DNA of 64,000 bases from Adiantum capillus-veneris (lineage: Eukaryota > Streptophyta > Polypodiopsida > Polypodiales > Pteridaceae), in the NCBI GenBank assembly GCA_014529385.2, contig CM043957.1:68938503-69002502 (forward strand). Reading direction: 5' to 3'. The position numbers and the translations under genes were made by a program. Below the pieces are notes generated by a model that was not told the origin of the DNA, searched no databases, and was given only the letters and a program-made list of their open reading frames with translations. Every line of letters begins with the position of its first letter. Position 1 is the first letter of the stretch. Below are positions 1 to 11,200 of this stretch, piece by piece.

Positions 1-1400
<1,400 letters not shown>

Positions 1401-1452
1401 GCCTTGAGAAATCCATCTGCTTCCCGCCATTGCTCCACCCCCTCTCCACCTT

Positions 1453-1464
1453 TCTCTGATACCA
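1453..1464 (-). promoter_or_regulatory. Primer binding site (initiator Met tRNA type)
   Basis: Read on the minus strand this is TGGTATCAGAGA, differing only in its last base from the TGGTATCAGAGC site used by most plant Ty1/copia and TRIM elements to prime minus-strand DNA synthesis. It lies one base inside the short LTR at 1466-1642, which fixes that LTR's orientation. Confidence 0.6.
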
Positions 1465-1465
1465 A

Positions 1466-1642
1466 TGTAAGACCTAGGGTAACTGAACATAGGATCCTCC
1501 TCCCTACCGCCCCTTATATAAGCCTAGCTCCTAGCTCTTGCCCTAAGTGGATCCGCAGTCCGCACTGGTCCAGTCCAGGCCCTTGGCCTAGGTCCTTGAC
1601 CCCCTAGGTTGGGCCTTGCCCCGTAGGACCCTTGTCCTGACA
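1466..1642 (-). mobile_element. Short LTR (177 bp) of a copia- or TRIM-like element
   Basis: The segment starts TGTAAGACC and ends CCTGACA on the plus strand, so it has TG...CA ends, and the primer site abuts its lower-coordinate end as expected for the 5' LTR of a minus-strand element. It is GC-rich with repeated CCTAGG-type motifs. The gag reading frame of Gypsy-A resumes exactly beyond it, so it probably marks an insertion into, or a truncation of, that element. No partner LTR was found in the window. Confidence 0.5.
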
Positions 1643-1643
1643 G

Positions 1644-3587
1644 AGATCTGACTTTGGAAGAGACCACAAATTGGTTAGATTGGTGACTGGACCACAACGA
1701 TTAAGACCATATCAAGTGGCCCAGTGTGTCAAGACAAAATACGATGGGTCGAAGGACCCATATGCTCATGTCTCACTCTTCAAACAAGTCTTGAGAGCTG
1801 AATAAATTGCGGATTTCCATACTCAGTATGCGGGATTTGGGTTGACACTAGAAGGAACGGCTTTGACTTGGTTCCAACCACTAAATAGAGATGATTTTCC
1901 CAATATAGCACAACTCTTACAAGAGTTTGTAGAGGAGTTCTTGAAAAGGGGGATTAAACACAATACATTTTCCCAAATCTATGCTTTCAAACAAAAAGCA
2001 AACCAGAGAGTGAAGAGAGCTCTGCTTCGCTTCAAACAATACATTGATAGATGTCCTGTGAGAGAGTTACCGCAAGATGAGAGGTTATCAGTTCTCTTCA
2101 TAGAGGTCTTGAGGAATGAAACTTTCAAAAAGGACCTACATCTAAAAGGATGCACAACGTTTGAGCAAGTCATTAGAGAAGCTCTATATCTAGTTGACAA
2201 TTGTAACGCCTACGGAGAGGTGACTGAAGATACAGACAACACGACTGGTAGTGCCTCAGCTCCGAAGAGCGAATCAACCATAAAGACAGATGTTCAAACT
2301 CTTTGGGAACCAATCATTGAACAAGTGGTTGAGGGGCTGATTAGAAGAATAAACCAAGGCTACATACAGAACCCGATTGTACAACAACCTCAATTGAGGA
2401 GATGCAAACTTGTGGAGGGGATCATCCCACTCCATGGTGTAGCACTCAACCAAAGCCACAACGTGTGCTAGGGCACAAAACCACCACTTCTGAATGATGG
2501 GAGAGTGATAGTCAACTATGCTCAACCAACGTATGTTCCACAACCCATGAAAAATCAATACTCCATGGATGCAAATACACTCATGTTCATAGCCAATCAG
2601 GAGTATGGTTCAAAGAACATCCTCAAAAGGCAAGAAAAACCATTTTCTGGATCTCCATCTATGAAACAAGAGTGTGGAGGTGATCATTGGGTACGAAGTT
2701 TTCCAAACAAGGGTCCACATATAGAATTATTTGTGTTTTGTGACGGTTGTGGGATAGACCATCTACGCCAACACTGTGCTAAAAATCCATACTACAAAGG
2801 GAAAGCCGCCACTCCTTTAAACGTGATGACTCGAGCTCAAGCTCAAGAAGCTTCCAAAAACAAACCAGCTGAAGAAGCCACATTTCCTATTCAAACAAAA
2901 ATTGAGAACATATCGGTGAGAACCTTCAGAAGAAGATCATGGAAAGTCAAACGAGACAAAATGGAAGCAAAGAGGCTAAAGGAGAAAGCGGCTTTGGAAA
3001 CTGAACTGAATCAAACAAAAGAGCAGCTTAGATGAGAGAAAGAAAGCAAGAAAAATGCAAAGGGATCTAAAGAGTCAAAGACTAACTCGAGAGGTTTAGT
3101 CTTGGTCGACAAATTCTCTGAACCTTTAGATGCGATCTTGAAAGCCTATGAAGCTAGGCTAAAACCCAACCAAACCCAAGAGGATAGATGCCTAACATAC
3201 CCTCATCCAGGGTATGAAAAAGAGAGGTTGCAAATGTGCAAGGAGCTCATCCAAAAGGCCCAAGCTCTTATGGAACCACTTCCTGATGCTCCAAAAACGG
3301 AGGTGCTAGTCCGCGAAAAAATCCAAAAATTGGAGAGCCGTGGTATTGTAAACAAAGAGGAAGAGCCGGAAATTGAGGCACCTTTAGATACAAGGGAAGT
3401 AGCCAATACCACAGATGGGGTGGGCTTACAAGTAGTGATGCCTATCCCAGAGGTAGAAGAACCATGGCCACAATCCTTGTGGGAATCGATCAGAAATAAA
3501 AAAGATGGTAGTGCTACTTTAAAGTCAACACCTATCCCTGAGATAAACCTAGATCACAAATTTTTCCCAGGGGATATAAGATCTTGA
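1644..3587 (+). pseudogene. gag: Gypsy-A gag polyprotein, broken
   Basis: Gag would form the cytoplasmic capsid particle that packages element RNA. One frame stays open except for stops at 1803 (TAA), 2469 (TAG), 3033 (TGA) and 3585 (TGA). Its capsid core resembles retrotransposon gag, with GTALTWFQPL near 1856 and a helical region to about 2200. A knuckle-like CDGCGIDHLRQHC follows near 2740, spaced C-x2-C-x3-H-x4-C, one residue shorter than the usual C-x2-C-x4-H-x4-C. Downstream is a Lys/Glu-rich, coiled-coil-like stretch (2890-3300). The same region occurs in Gypsy-C at 49450-49878 on the minus strand. All four stops could derive from Gln or Arg codons by C-to-T change. Confidence 0.75.
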
Positions 3588-3644
3588 TATGGGGATGTCG
3601 GGTCTGTCGCATCTAAAGAGAGTAAACCACGCTCTCTAAAGACT

Positions 3645-4928
3645 TTGGCATCTTTCATAGGAGAACTTGAAACAAAATCGGAGGTTAAAATGGTACCATC
3701 TCAATGGAAGGCTAATCCTAAGATGATGGATAAGAAAACTCTTCATGAGCTGATGTGGTCCCCTATCCGTTGTACGCCAACTCTATCAGAGTTACTGCAT
3801 ATACGGCCTCATCTTTGGAAAGAGGTGGAATTTTTTGGGGAGAAAATAGGGCTAGTAATTCCGCCACCAATTGTTTCTCAAAAAACACTGAATAACCAAA
3901 CCTCAAAACAAAGTAGCCATGAGCCAGTACCGGTGAACAAGGTGGGTGACTACTGTGAAGGAGAAGAAGGAAACACCACCTTACCATTTGAGTATAAAGG
4001 AGTAAAGACGGTTGCTATATTAGATAGTGGGGCAGGAATTGCCATTGCAACCAAAGAAATATGGAAAAAATGGGGAAAGCCTGCTCTTACAAGAACTTGA
4101 ATGAAACTACAATTAGCGGATGGATACATGGAGAAACTGATTGGAATATTAGAACAAATCATTGTATCCTTGTGTGGCATCGAGTATGAGCATACCTTTT
4201 CCATAATGAATTTTGACAAGAGCAGCAATTTTAATATCATATTGGGCAGACCATTCATGTGTCAGCTCAAAATGGTACAAGACTGGGGCTATGACTATAT
4301 CTACTTGAGACACAAAGAGGTCACAAGGAAAATCAGTGTTAAAGATCATAGTTATAGAGATGTAGTGCGAACCCCTGGGGAAGACTTAAACTCCACAACT
4401 GATTTGGAAAGCAAAGCACATATTTGGATGTATGGAGCTCCTGAGAGTGTAAGTCTTAGAAAGGAAGATTGCATCCTAGAGCATTCAGTAGAAGATGAGA
4501 CATATATTCTAGAGCCTTTTCCAGAGGAGTTATTTGAACCCTTTGGATGGGATCAAATACTGGCCACTCTTGATGTCTGCGTAAATGAGGTGACATACAC
4601 CAAATTTTGTGATGAAGATGGCTATAATATAACTCCCGTATTCGCGATAAAGGTGTTGAAGGAAGCTAATGAAGTTTGTGAGTGTGAAAGCAGAAAAGGT
4701 GAAACAAACAGCTACGTCATGGAGCATGATGCCAAAGTGCACATGAAGGAAGCAGAGCAACAACGAGAATACATCATCATTGACATACCCGCAGAATTGC
4801 CAGAAGCTGTTTCAAAGAAGTTGACTACTGAAAAAGCGCAAATGAAAGCAGATGAAGGAGCAAAGTTTCCAATTTCAACGTCAAATCTTCAACAAACACA
4901 AGATCAAGAGAAGAACATGGATAAGTAA
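3645..4928 (+). pseudogene. pro: Gypsy-A aspartic protease and lineage-specific linker domain
   Basis: This is the retropepsin that would cut the polyprotein. The active-site motif ILDSGAGIAIAT has its Asp codon at 4023, and the C-terminal IILGRPF motif lies near 4233. A TGA at 4098 splits the domain just before KLQLADG, which in Gypsy-B and Gypsy-C follows an Arg-rich stretch. After the protease comes a segment conserved in all three gypsy copies, containing ELFEPFGW, QILATLDVC and FCDEDGY (about 4520-4640), with no function I recognise. The frame ends at TAA 4926. No RT motif follows, unlike in Gypsy-B and -C. Confidence 0.8.
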
Positions 4929-4937
4929 GAAGATCAA

Positions 4938-6517
4938 TTGTCTCCTACGGCAATCAAATTTAGCATATGTGGAGAAATAGGACTCAAAATCACATGTTCA
5001 GTTGTGATAGATCCAGAAGTAACAAAGAATCTAATGACTTATGGAACGTGGATCATGATGGGAAAGCCACGAATCACCGAGCTAGAGGAGATAGTGTATA
5101 CAAGTTCAAAAATACCGATTCCTAGCTTTGGCATGGCAGAAGATGTACTCAAGTTGAGTACCGGGGAGTATAAGGATACTTTCCACATGATTGACTCCCA
5201 TCACATCAAAGAGAGTATGGTCCTGACAGAAAGCTGGAGGAACATCTTATTTCAACCACAAGGAAAAGCTTCAACAACATCACCACTAGAAGCTTCTCAA
5301 ATCCATGCGGAGAAGAAATCGCCAACCATTGCAAAAAAAGGTAAAGCTAAGAAGATCAACCTCACAAGACGATTTTACCTCCGACGAGCCTCCATCAAAC
5401 TTCCCACAAAGCCTCTACATCAAGAGCCACACCATTGGCAATGCAATGGAAACCAAAGCAAAAAGTCTATCAACCAAAGTTCCCATCACATCAAAGCATT
5501 AGGAAGAAGCCGAAGAGAATCAACCAATTGCTAGTATCCAAAGAGAACATCCAAGTCAAAGACCCAGTTTGGATACATGAAGCACGGGTTCAACCACAAC
5601 AACAAAAGGTGACAGAGTGGGTAGCATTCAATGAGTCAATCATTGCTCAGGGCTACTTCATAGGAAACACTAGTGTTTGGGCCAAAAAGCCTAAACTAAC
5701 ATCCTAGATGTCCTCACCTCAAGAAAGAAGTTCTACAAAGAGCAAGACAAGATATAAATGCAAGACAAACAACTCAATCAAGAGAAAGAACTGCCAAAAA
5801 AGGCAAAAGCAAAAATCAAAGTAGCAAGGAATGCGACAAGTTTGGGTACCAAAGTCAGATCTCGGCCAAGCTACCCAAGACAAACAGGTGAAGCAACGGA
5901 TGATTCCAGTCAAGCTACTTGAAGCACAAGGATTTTATGAAGGTAACACACAAATATGGTTACCAAAAATTGTAGCTCAACCTGGAACAACAAAGATCAA
6001 TCAAGAAGCACAAGGATCCACCCAAAGGCACACAATCAATAGGAAGAGCCAGCAGCCAGTCACCACTGATAGTGCTAAGAACTCTAGATGGATACCTCAT
6101 CTTCACCTACAAAATCAAGGCTTCTACAAAGGAAATCATCAAATTTGGATACCGAAGCCTAGTGTCCATCAAATTATAGAAGAAGGTAAAATGCCAAAGA
6201 CGGTCACACAAGGACCAAAAACAAGATGGGTTTTGAAATTGCTCGTGGAAACTCAAACACAAAGAACCCACACACATCAACAACCGCTTCTCATGGGAAA
6301 TAATGGAAAAGCTACATCAACCCCTACAAGAGCTGAAGGACTTGTTTCACAATGCAGTGTGAACATACGACAAGCAAGTCAAGAAGAGCCAACATATGCC
6401 AACCTACTGGAAAAAATGGTGGCATCCAAAGACCAACACAAGGGAAAAGGCCTAAATTTTCAGAACTTATGGAATTGGGTTTCTGGCCTTGAACAGGTAA
6501 GTGCAAGCCGCCATTAG
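4938..6517 (+). pseudogene. Gypsy-A C-terminal extension: pseudo-protease plus Trp-repeat tail
   Basis: The first 110 codons look like a second retropepsin-type fold: VVIDPEVTKNLM (5001-5036) sits where LVDTGA would be, so the catalytic D-[ST]-G is replaced by D-P-E, and SMVLTESW (near 5214-5237) sits where the ILG strand would be. Gypsy-C has a counterpart after integrase (EHMNKTMILGISW). Then come basic, Gln-rich repeats with Trp-x-x-Lys cores (QWKPK, VWVPK, IWLPK, IWIPK) and three copies of a QG[FY]-x2-GN-x3-W module. The frame shifts once near 5340-5435 and has TAG stops at 5705 and 5822. Role unknown; RNA or nucleoprotein binding is only a guess. Confidence 0.6.
5645..6148 (+). repeat. 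Three in-frame copies of a 12-residue QG-x-x-x-GN module
   Basis: The copies are AQGYFIGNTSVW (5645-5680), AQGFYEGNTQIW (5924-5959) and NQGFYKGNHQIW (6113-6148). Spacing is 93 and 63 codons, so the frame is kept. Each is followed by a short Lys/Pro stretch such as LPK or IPK. DNA identity between copies is much lower than the peptide similarity, which points to selection on protein in the past. Confidence 0.8.
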
Positions 6518-7723
6518 AAATACATGGCATAAAAGTCAGAGTCGGGCAGCTAAGCCACTAAATGAGCGAGGCATTAGTCCCTAACCTTCATGTGATATTC
6601 TCTGTGGTCTAAGCATCTTAGTTATTCTAGGTACTGCTCAAGCTGGAAGAGTTGAGCATAATTACATTGTGTCGCTCATGCTAGTATAGGTGAGCATAAG
6701 AGTCAAAGTCATTGTAGTATAGTGGTAAGTGAAGGAGGAAGTCCAAAAGACACTCATGCACTCAACACAATGAGGTATGAGTGGAGAAGCTTCTACATCA
6801 AAAACCCTTCTTGGAAACGTGGAAGCTATTGAGATGTCCTTTGATGTCACATGTGCTACATTTGTTTCTTGAAGCACCCATCATCTCCATCTCTTACACT
6901 GCTTGCATGTTCTTGCTTGACAAATTTTCATATGCATACAGAGTGTCCCATAATTGGCACTTGCATTTGGCACTCTTTCTTTGTTTCTCCCAAGCACTCA
7001 CCTTGCATGACCGGTACTTCAATTCCAAATGCTCAACTCCAATAAGAGCGTATACCAAAGGCACTTTTTTCCCACCGGGTTTTTTTCCTTTGGTCATCCA
7101 GGTTTTAGACCCTAATCTAGAAACCCTCATCATCAACTTCTTGTATATATTCCTTCTACATCAACAATAAGGAAATGGCTACCCAAATCAATTGGCAACG
7201 ACTTGGAGCAAAAACTGCAGGTCTCCACATGCTTATCAGGAGCATCTTTTATCTTCAAGGGCGACAACAAAGCTCCATCAAACAATGGCAAGTCAAAGAA
7301 TGGCCTACAATACTAAGAAATCCATAACAATCAAACATAGCTCACACAGTGCTTCAACATTGGCTACCTATTGTGGAAACTCAAATTGCAGTGGACCTTG
7401 AAAGAAAATCCATCATAAAGTCCACGCCCCAAAAGAGGATCAGTTCTACAAACTCAAAACCATGAACATCCCTCTTGACGGCGGCCAAGACTGTCAACAA
7501 CGAGGAGAATGCGCAACAAGAAGAATAGTTACCTCAACAATCAAAGATCAAATCACGTTTCACAACATGGCAGATATGAATCACTCAAGCAAGGGGGGAG
7601 CGTCACCAACGGCAAAGCACTTCCCAAGCTGAAGTCCAACCTTGAAGACAAAGGTGAAGACAACCCTATGACAAGACTGCACAAGGTCGTGTCAAGGGAC
7701 GACACGAATTAGGAAGGGGGGAA
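6518..7723 (+). other. Gypsy-A 3' non-coding region ending in a polypurine tract
   Basis: No credible coding frame. The last bases, AGGAAGGGGGGAA at 7711-7723, form a polypurine tract of the kind that primes plus-strand DNA synthesis, directly before the TG start of the 3' LTR at 7724. Confidence 0.6.
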
Positions 7724-8215
7724 TGTTTGAGGACAGATCAAACGGGTGTCCACCAGGCCAGACACGTAGCCGGACACCACATTTGTACTTTATTAATTGT
7801 CCGAGCTAGTGTAGTGATACTCTATGTAAGTCGTGGTTACAGAGTAGTGGATCAATCCCCTGAGTTGTAATGCTGTAATGATATTTGTAAAAGTCCTGTG
7901 AGCCGGCCACTGGCCATTTAGAATGCCCTAGGTATAAAGGTCAATAACCTAAATGTGAAAGGAGGCTTATTTTTAGAGGAAGAAAGAGCTCTACAAAATG
8001 TACGCTCAAGCTACGAGCTGCTCCAAACTTGTAATCATCGCAGCTAATGATTTGGTAATCCATTTTTGATTCCAAAACTTGCATTGTGTTCCTCTCTCTT
8101 TGCTCTTTAATTCAAGTGTAAGCATTGTCAGTTTTGTTGAGGTTCGTGACTACGTGTCTGTGAGTTGTAAATGCAGATTTGAGTGCTTAAATCATTGTTT
8201 ATAGTCGTTTTGACC
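7724..8215 (+). repeat. Gypsy-A 3' LTR (end approximate)
   Basis: Starts TGTTTGAGGACAG right after the polypurine tract. A TATA-like TATAAAG at 7933-7939 is followed by a purine-rich stretch (near 7975) typical of the transcript start region. The right end is uncertain; a CA near 8215-8236 is plausible but no second LTR is in the window for comparison. Confidence 0.6.
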
Positions 8216-8284
8216 ATAGGAAAGTGTTCCTAGACCATAGGGAGACCTTTTTGGATAGTCTTGTTGCAGTTTTCAGGACCTTTT

Positions 8285-11200
8285 TCATGATGGATTGTGA
8301 TTTTGGCTTTGGGTCGTGCCAGGGGAAATGGCATCGATGGGAAGCTGATTGCTAGTGACACTTTCACTTTTGCCCTTACCCGTAAGCATCTTGTGCAATG
8401 CTGCAAGTCCATAAAAAAGTGAGGACACTATAGAAAATTAAACGCATTACTTGAACAAAGAAAAACATTACTTACCATTGTATACTTTAACTTCGTCTTC
8501 AGGAAATTCGCCACCATCTTCATAGTCCAAAAACCATGGACAGTCTCTCCACATTTCCTTACCATGGAGCTTCTCTATCTAATTGTCAGGATAGAGACCG
8601 CTCTCCTCTCTCTCATAGTCCACCCACACATCACTGGGATGCTCGGGGTATGGACTGCGAAGGCCTACTTTAAGGGCGATCAACCACCATCTACAAAAAA
8701 AAGAGAGGAATAACTCCACCATTCATAACACACAATTTTAATATTGTATAGTTTATTACCTACATAGCATGTGTTGAATAGTACAATCGAACTGTGGCTA
8801 CTCCGCTGTGTTGTGGGTAGCTCATATGGTTTGCTTCCATCACCAAAAGCCTTACTAAAGTGCTTTTGTCAAAAAGCCTTCAGTGCATCACTAAGAGACA
8901 TGCCACAATCGCATGCATGTAGCTTCTTTAACATGGAGTTCTCGGCCTCCATCTTTTCGGCCACACTCAATACACCCATGTACATTAAGTTATTAGTAAT
9001 TTGGTAATACTAGATAAGACCCCAAAATCTAGTGTTAGTATGCTCACCTTTCAAAATACCACCAATATACGTGCATTCTCAACCATTGTGAGAAGAGCTT
9101 CTCTTGCATCAGAATAGATGCTTCCACTAACGACACATCGCCCTTGGCCAATATATCGATCAGGAAACATTTTTGCAATGTATCATTGGATAAAATTCTT
9201 AATAAATTAAGGAGAACATATAGTGCTTTCAAAAGCAAATAGTACTTACTCCGAAGGACTAATCCGCACCCATGCAACCTCTAAGACTATGAAGGGGGTC
9301 ATTTTGCAACCCTTCTCTCCCTAGCCCACAAAAGAGATGCATTTTTGGAAAAAAAATTGTTCCATTTTTGGAATTGGCTATGACTGCTATCTCTAGTCCC
9401 TTTCGCACAAAGAAATTCTCGGTCTCTTTCATTGCATAATCATAGATTTCCTTGTAATCATCTTCATGCATGTGGTACTCTCTACTCCCCTTCACTTGTA
9501 AATTTTGTGTTTTTAGCCAATACATTGCATCGAACTCTTCCTACAATACAAATCGCCAAATCAAACTCATTTCCAAAAAAAACCCCTATGTGCTTACCTA
9601 ATGCATTTGTATTATAAATTTATAATTACCTTCCACAGTAGTTGCGCTAGCAAAGAAATAGGTAGTCTAAGCCATTTTGAACAGTTCATTACCATTCCAC
9701 GAAGTGCCCTATATATAAGCTTTTACCCTATCTTTTCATTGAATTAATCCAATAAGGAATGTGGGTCCACAAGCGCTAATTTTTTTATCATAAATATGTC
9801 GTGTGCAGTGGTGTGAGGCACATGGACTCGCGTCACCCTAAAGGTTACCGGTTCAATAGAATAATGATGATCTGTGTCAAAATCTATTTTAATGATAACT
9901 ACTTTGCCTTTACCATTGTTATGGTGACATTGTGTTTTTTGTTGCCCCATTTGCTGACTGGGTGGATTTTGTTGTTGATTCTCCTCAATAGGTGGTTGAT
10001 TAGTAGTATGCTCGTCCTTGGCATGATCTGAGGATGAACCTCTAGTTGCTGCTGCTCCACTTGCATATGTCCTTGCATTACATCCTCTTCATGATTCTTT
10101 TGATTCTTTAAAAACTCTGTAAATGCTTTGTTTACCAGAGCTGTCATGTGTGTGCTTGCCTTTTCTTGGAGATTTGATTGAATGGATGCAATTACATTCT
10201 CCGAGTCAGTCACCTTCAAGGTCATATCATCATCATATTTGTTTGTTACTTAAACCAAAGAGTGATAAATATATTGTTCTATGATGGACTCTTTGGTCAG
10301 GTGGTGTTTCTTGTACAATTTCTTATAATTAGCTCTCTTCACCTCTAGCAGCATCTGTAATCAATCAACATCTTACTGAATCGGTTCAGTGTCTTGTGCA
10401 AAATTTTCTTCTCCTCATGCAACACCTTATTTATATCATTTTGTTTTTCAATTTTCTTCTAGAGGGCCTACACTTTTCTATCATGGCTCTACTGTTGAAG
10501 CTGTAACTCAAGAATCTGTTGAGTCCAACCAGCTTTGTTTCTCTACATCTGCTCTAGTGCCTCTTTCTTTTATTCAATTCTGCTCTCATATTGCCCATCT
10601 AGTTTAGACATGGATGCCAGTGCCTCAATCATCTGGCCTGTAGCGTTGACGATGGTGTTCCATCCAGACTGTATGGCTACAGTGCATCCCTTGGTTATTG
10701 TCTTCGAATCAGTTTGGTCAGACTCATATACTGTCATGGCAAAGGCATAGGGTAAAGATACTCTATCAGGTTTCTTCATCACTAGCCTTCCTTTGAGAGG
10801 TTGTTTTTGGAGTCTCTGAAGCCTATCCAACTTGATTATTGGAAACTGGGTGTGGCCAAGCTCTGTTCCACTGCTTGATGTCTCCTCAAGCCTAGCACTG
10901 GTTTGATCTTTTTCTTTGTCAACATCTTTTGTGTTGGCATCTTTCTCCTACTTTTGTTGTTGCTTCTCACTAGCCTTGCTCTATGATGTGTCCACTGGGC
11001 CTTCTCAGTGCTTCTTGGCTTTTAGACTCTATCTTTAAACATCTTCAATAAGTCCCTTGTCTTTTGTTTCTTACTAGATGACCCTATTTTTGTCTCAATA
11101 GGTTGTCTATTTGTCCCAATTTGTCACACCGTCTCTTTGCCTTTGCTTGAAATTTCTTTTGTGGCTGTGTTCTTTGTGTTGCTTTTGTCAGCCCCTCCAA

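Larger units (their letters stand above)
1643..8215 (+). mobile_element. Gypsy-A: Ty3/gypsy element lacking RT, RNase H and integrase
   Basis: This defective element runs from gag through protease to a C-terminal tail, then a non-coding stretch and a 3' LTR. Homologous parts in Gypsy-B and Gypsy-C carry RT and integrase between the protease-linked region and the tail; here the tail follows directly near 4930. The 5' end is cut by the short LTR at 1466-1642. The coding frame is broken by at least eight in-frame stops (near 1803, 2469, 3033, 3585, 4098, 4926, 5705, 5822) plus one frame change near 5340-5435. The 8215 end is approximate. Confidence 0.75.

Noticed and set aside
9802-9860. tRNA-like GGTTACCGGTTCAAT segment
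   Set aside because: It lies in the coding frame of gene X2 and lacks a matching A box and acceptor stem.
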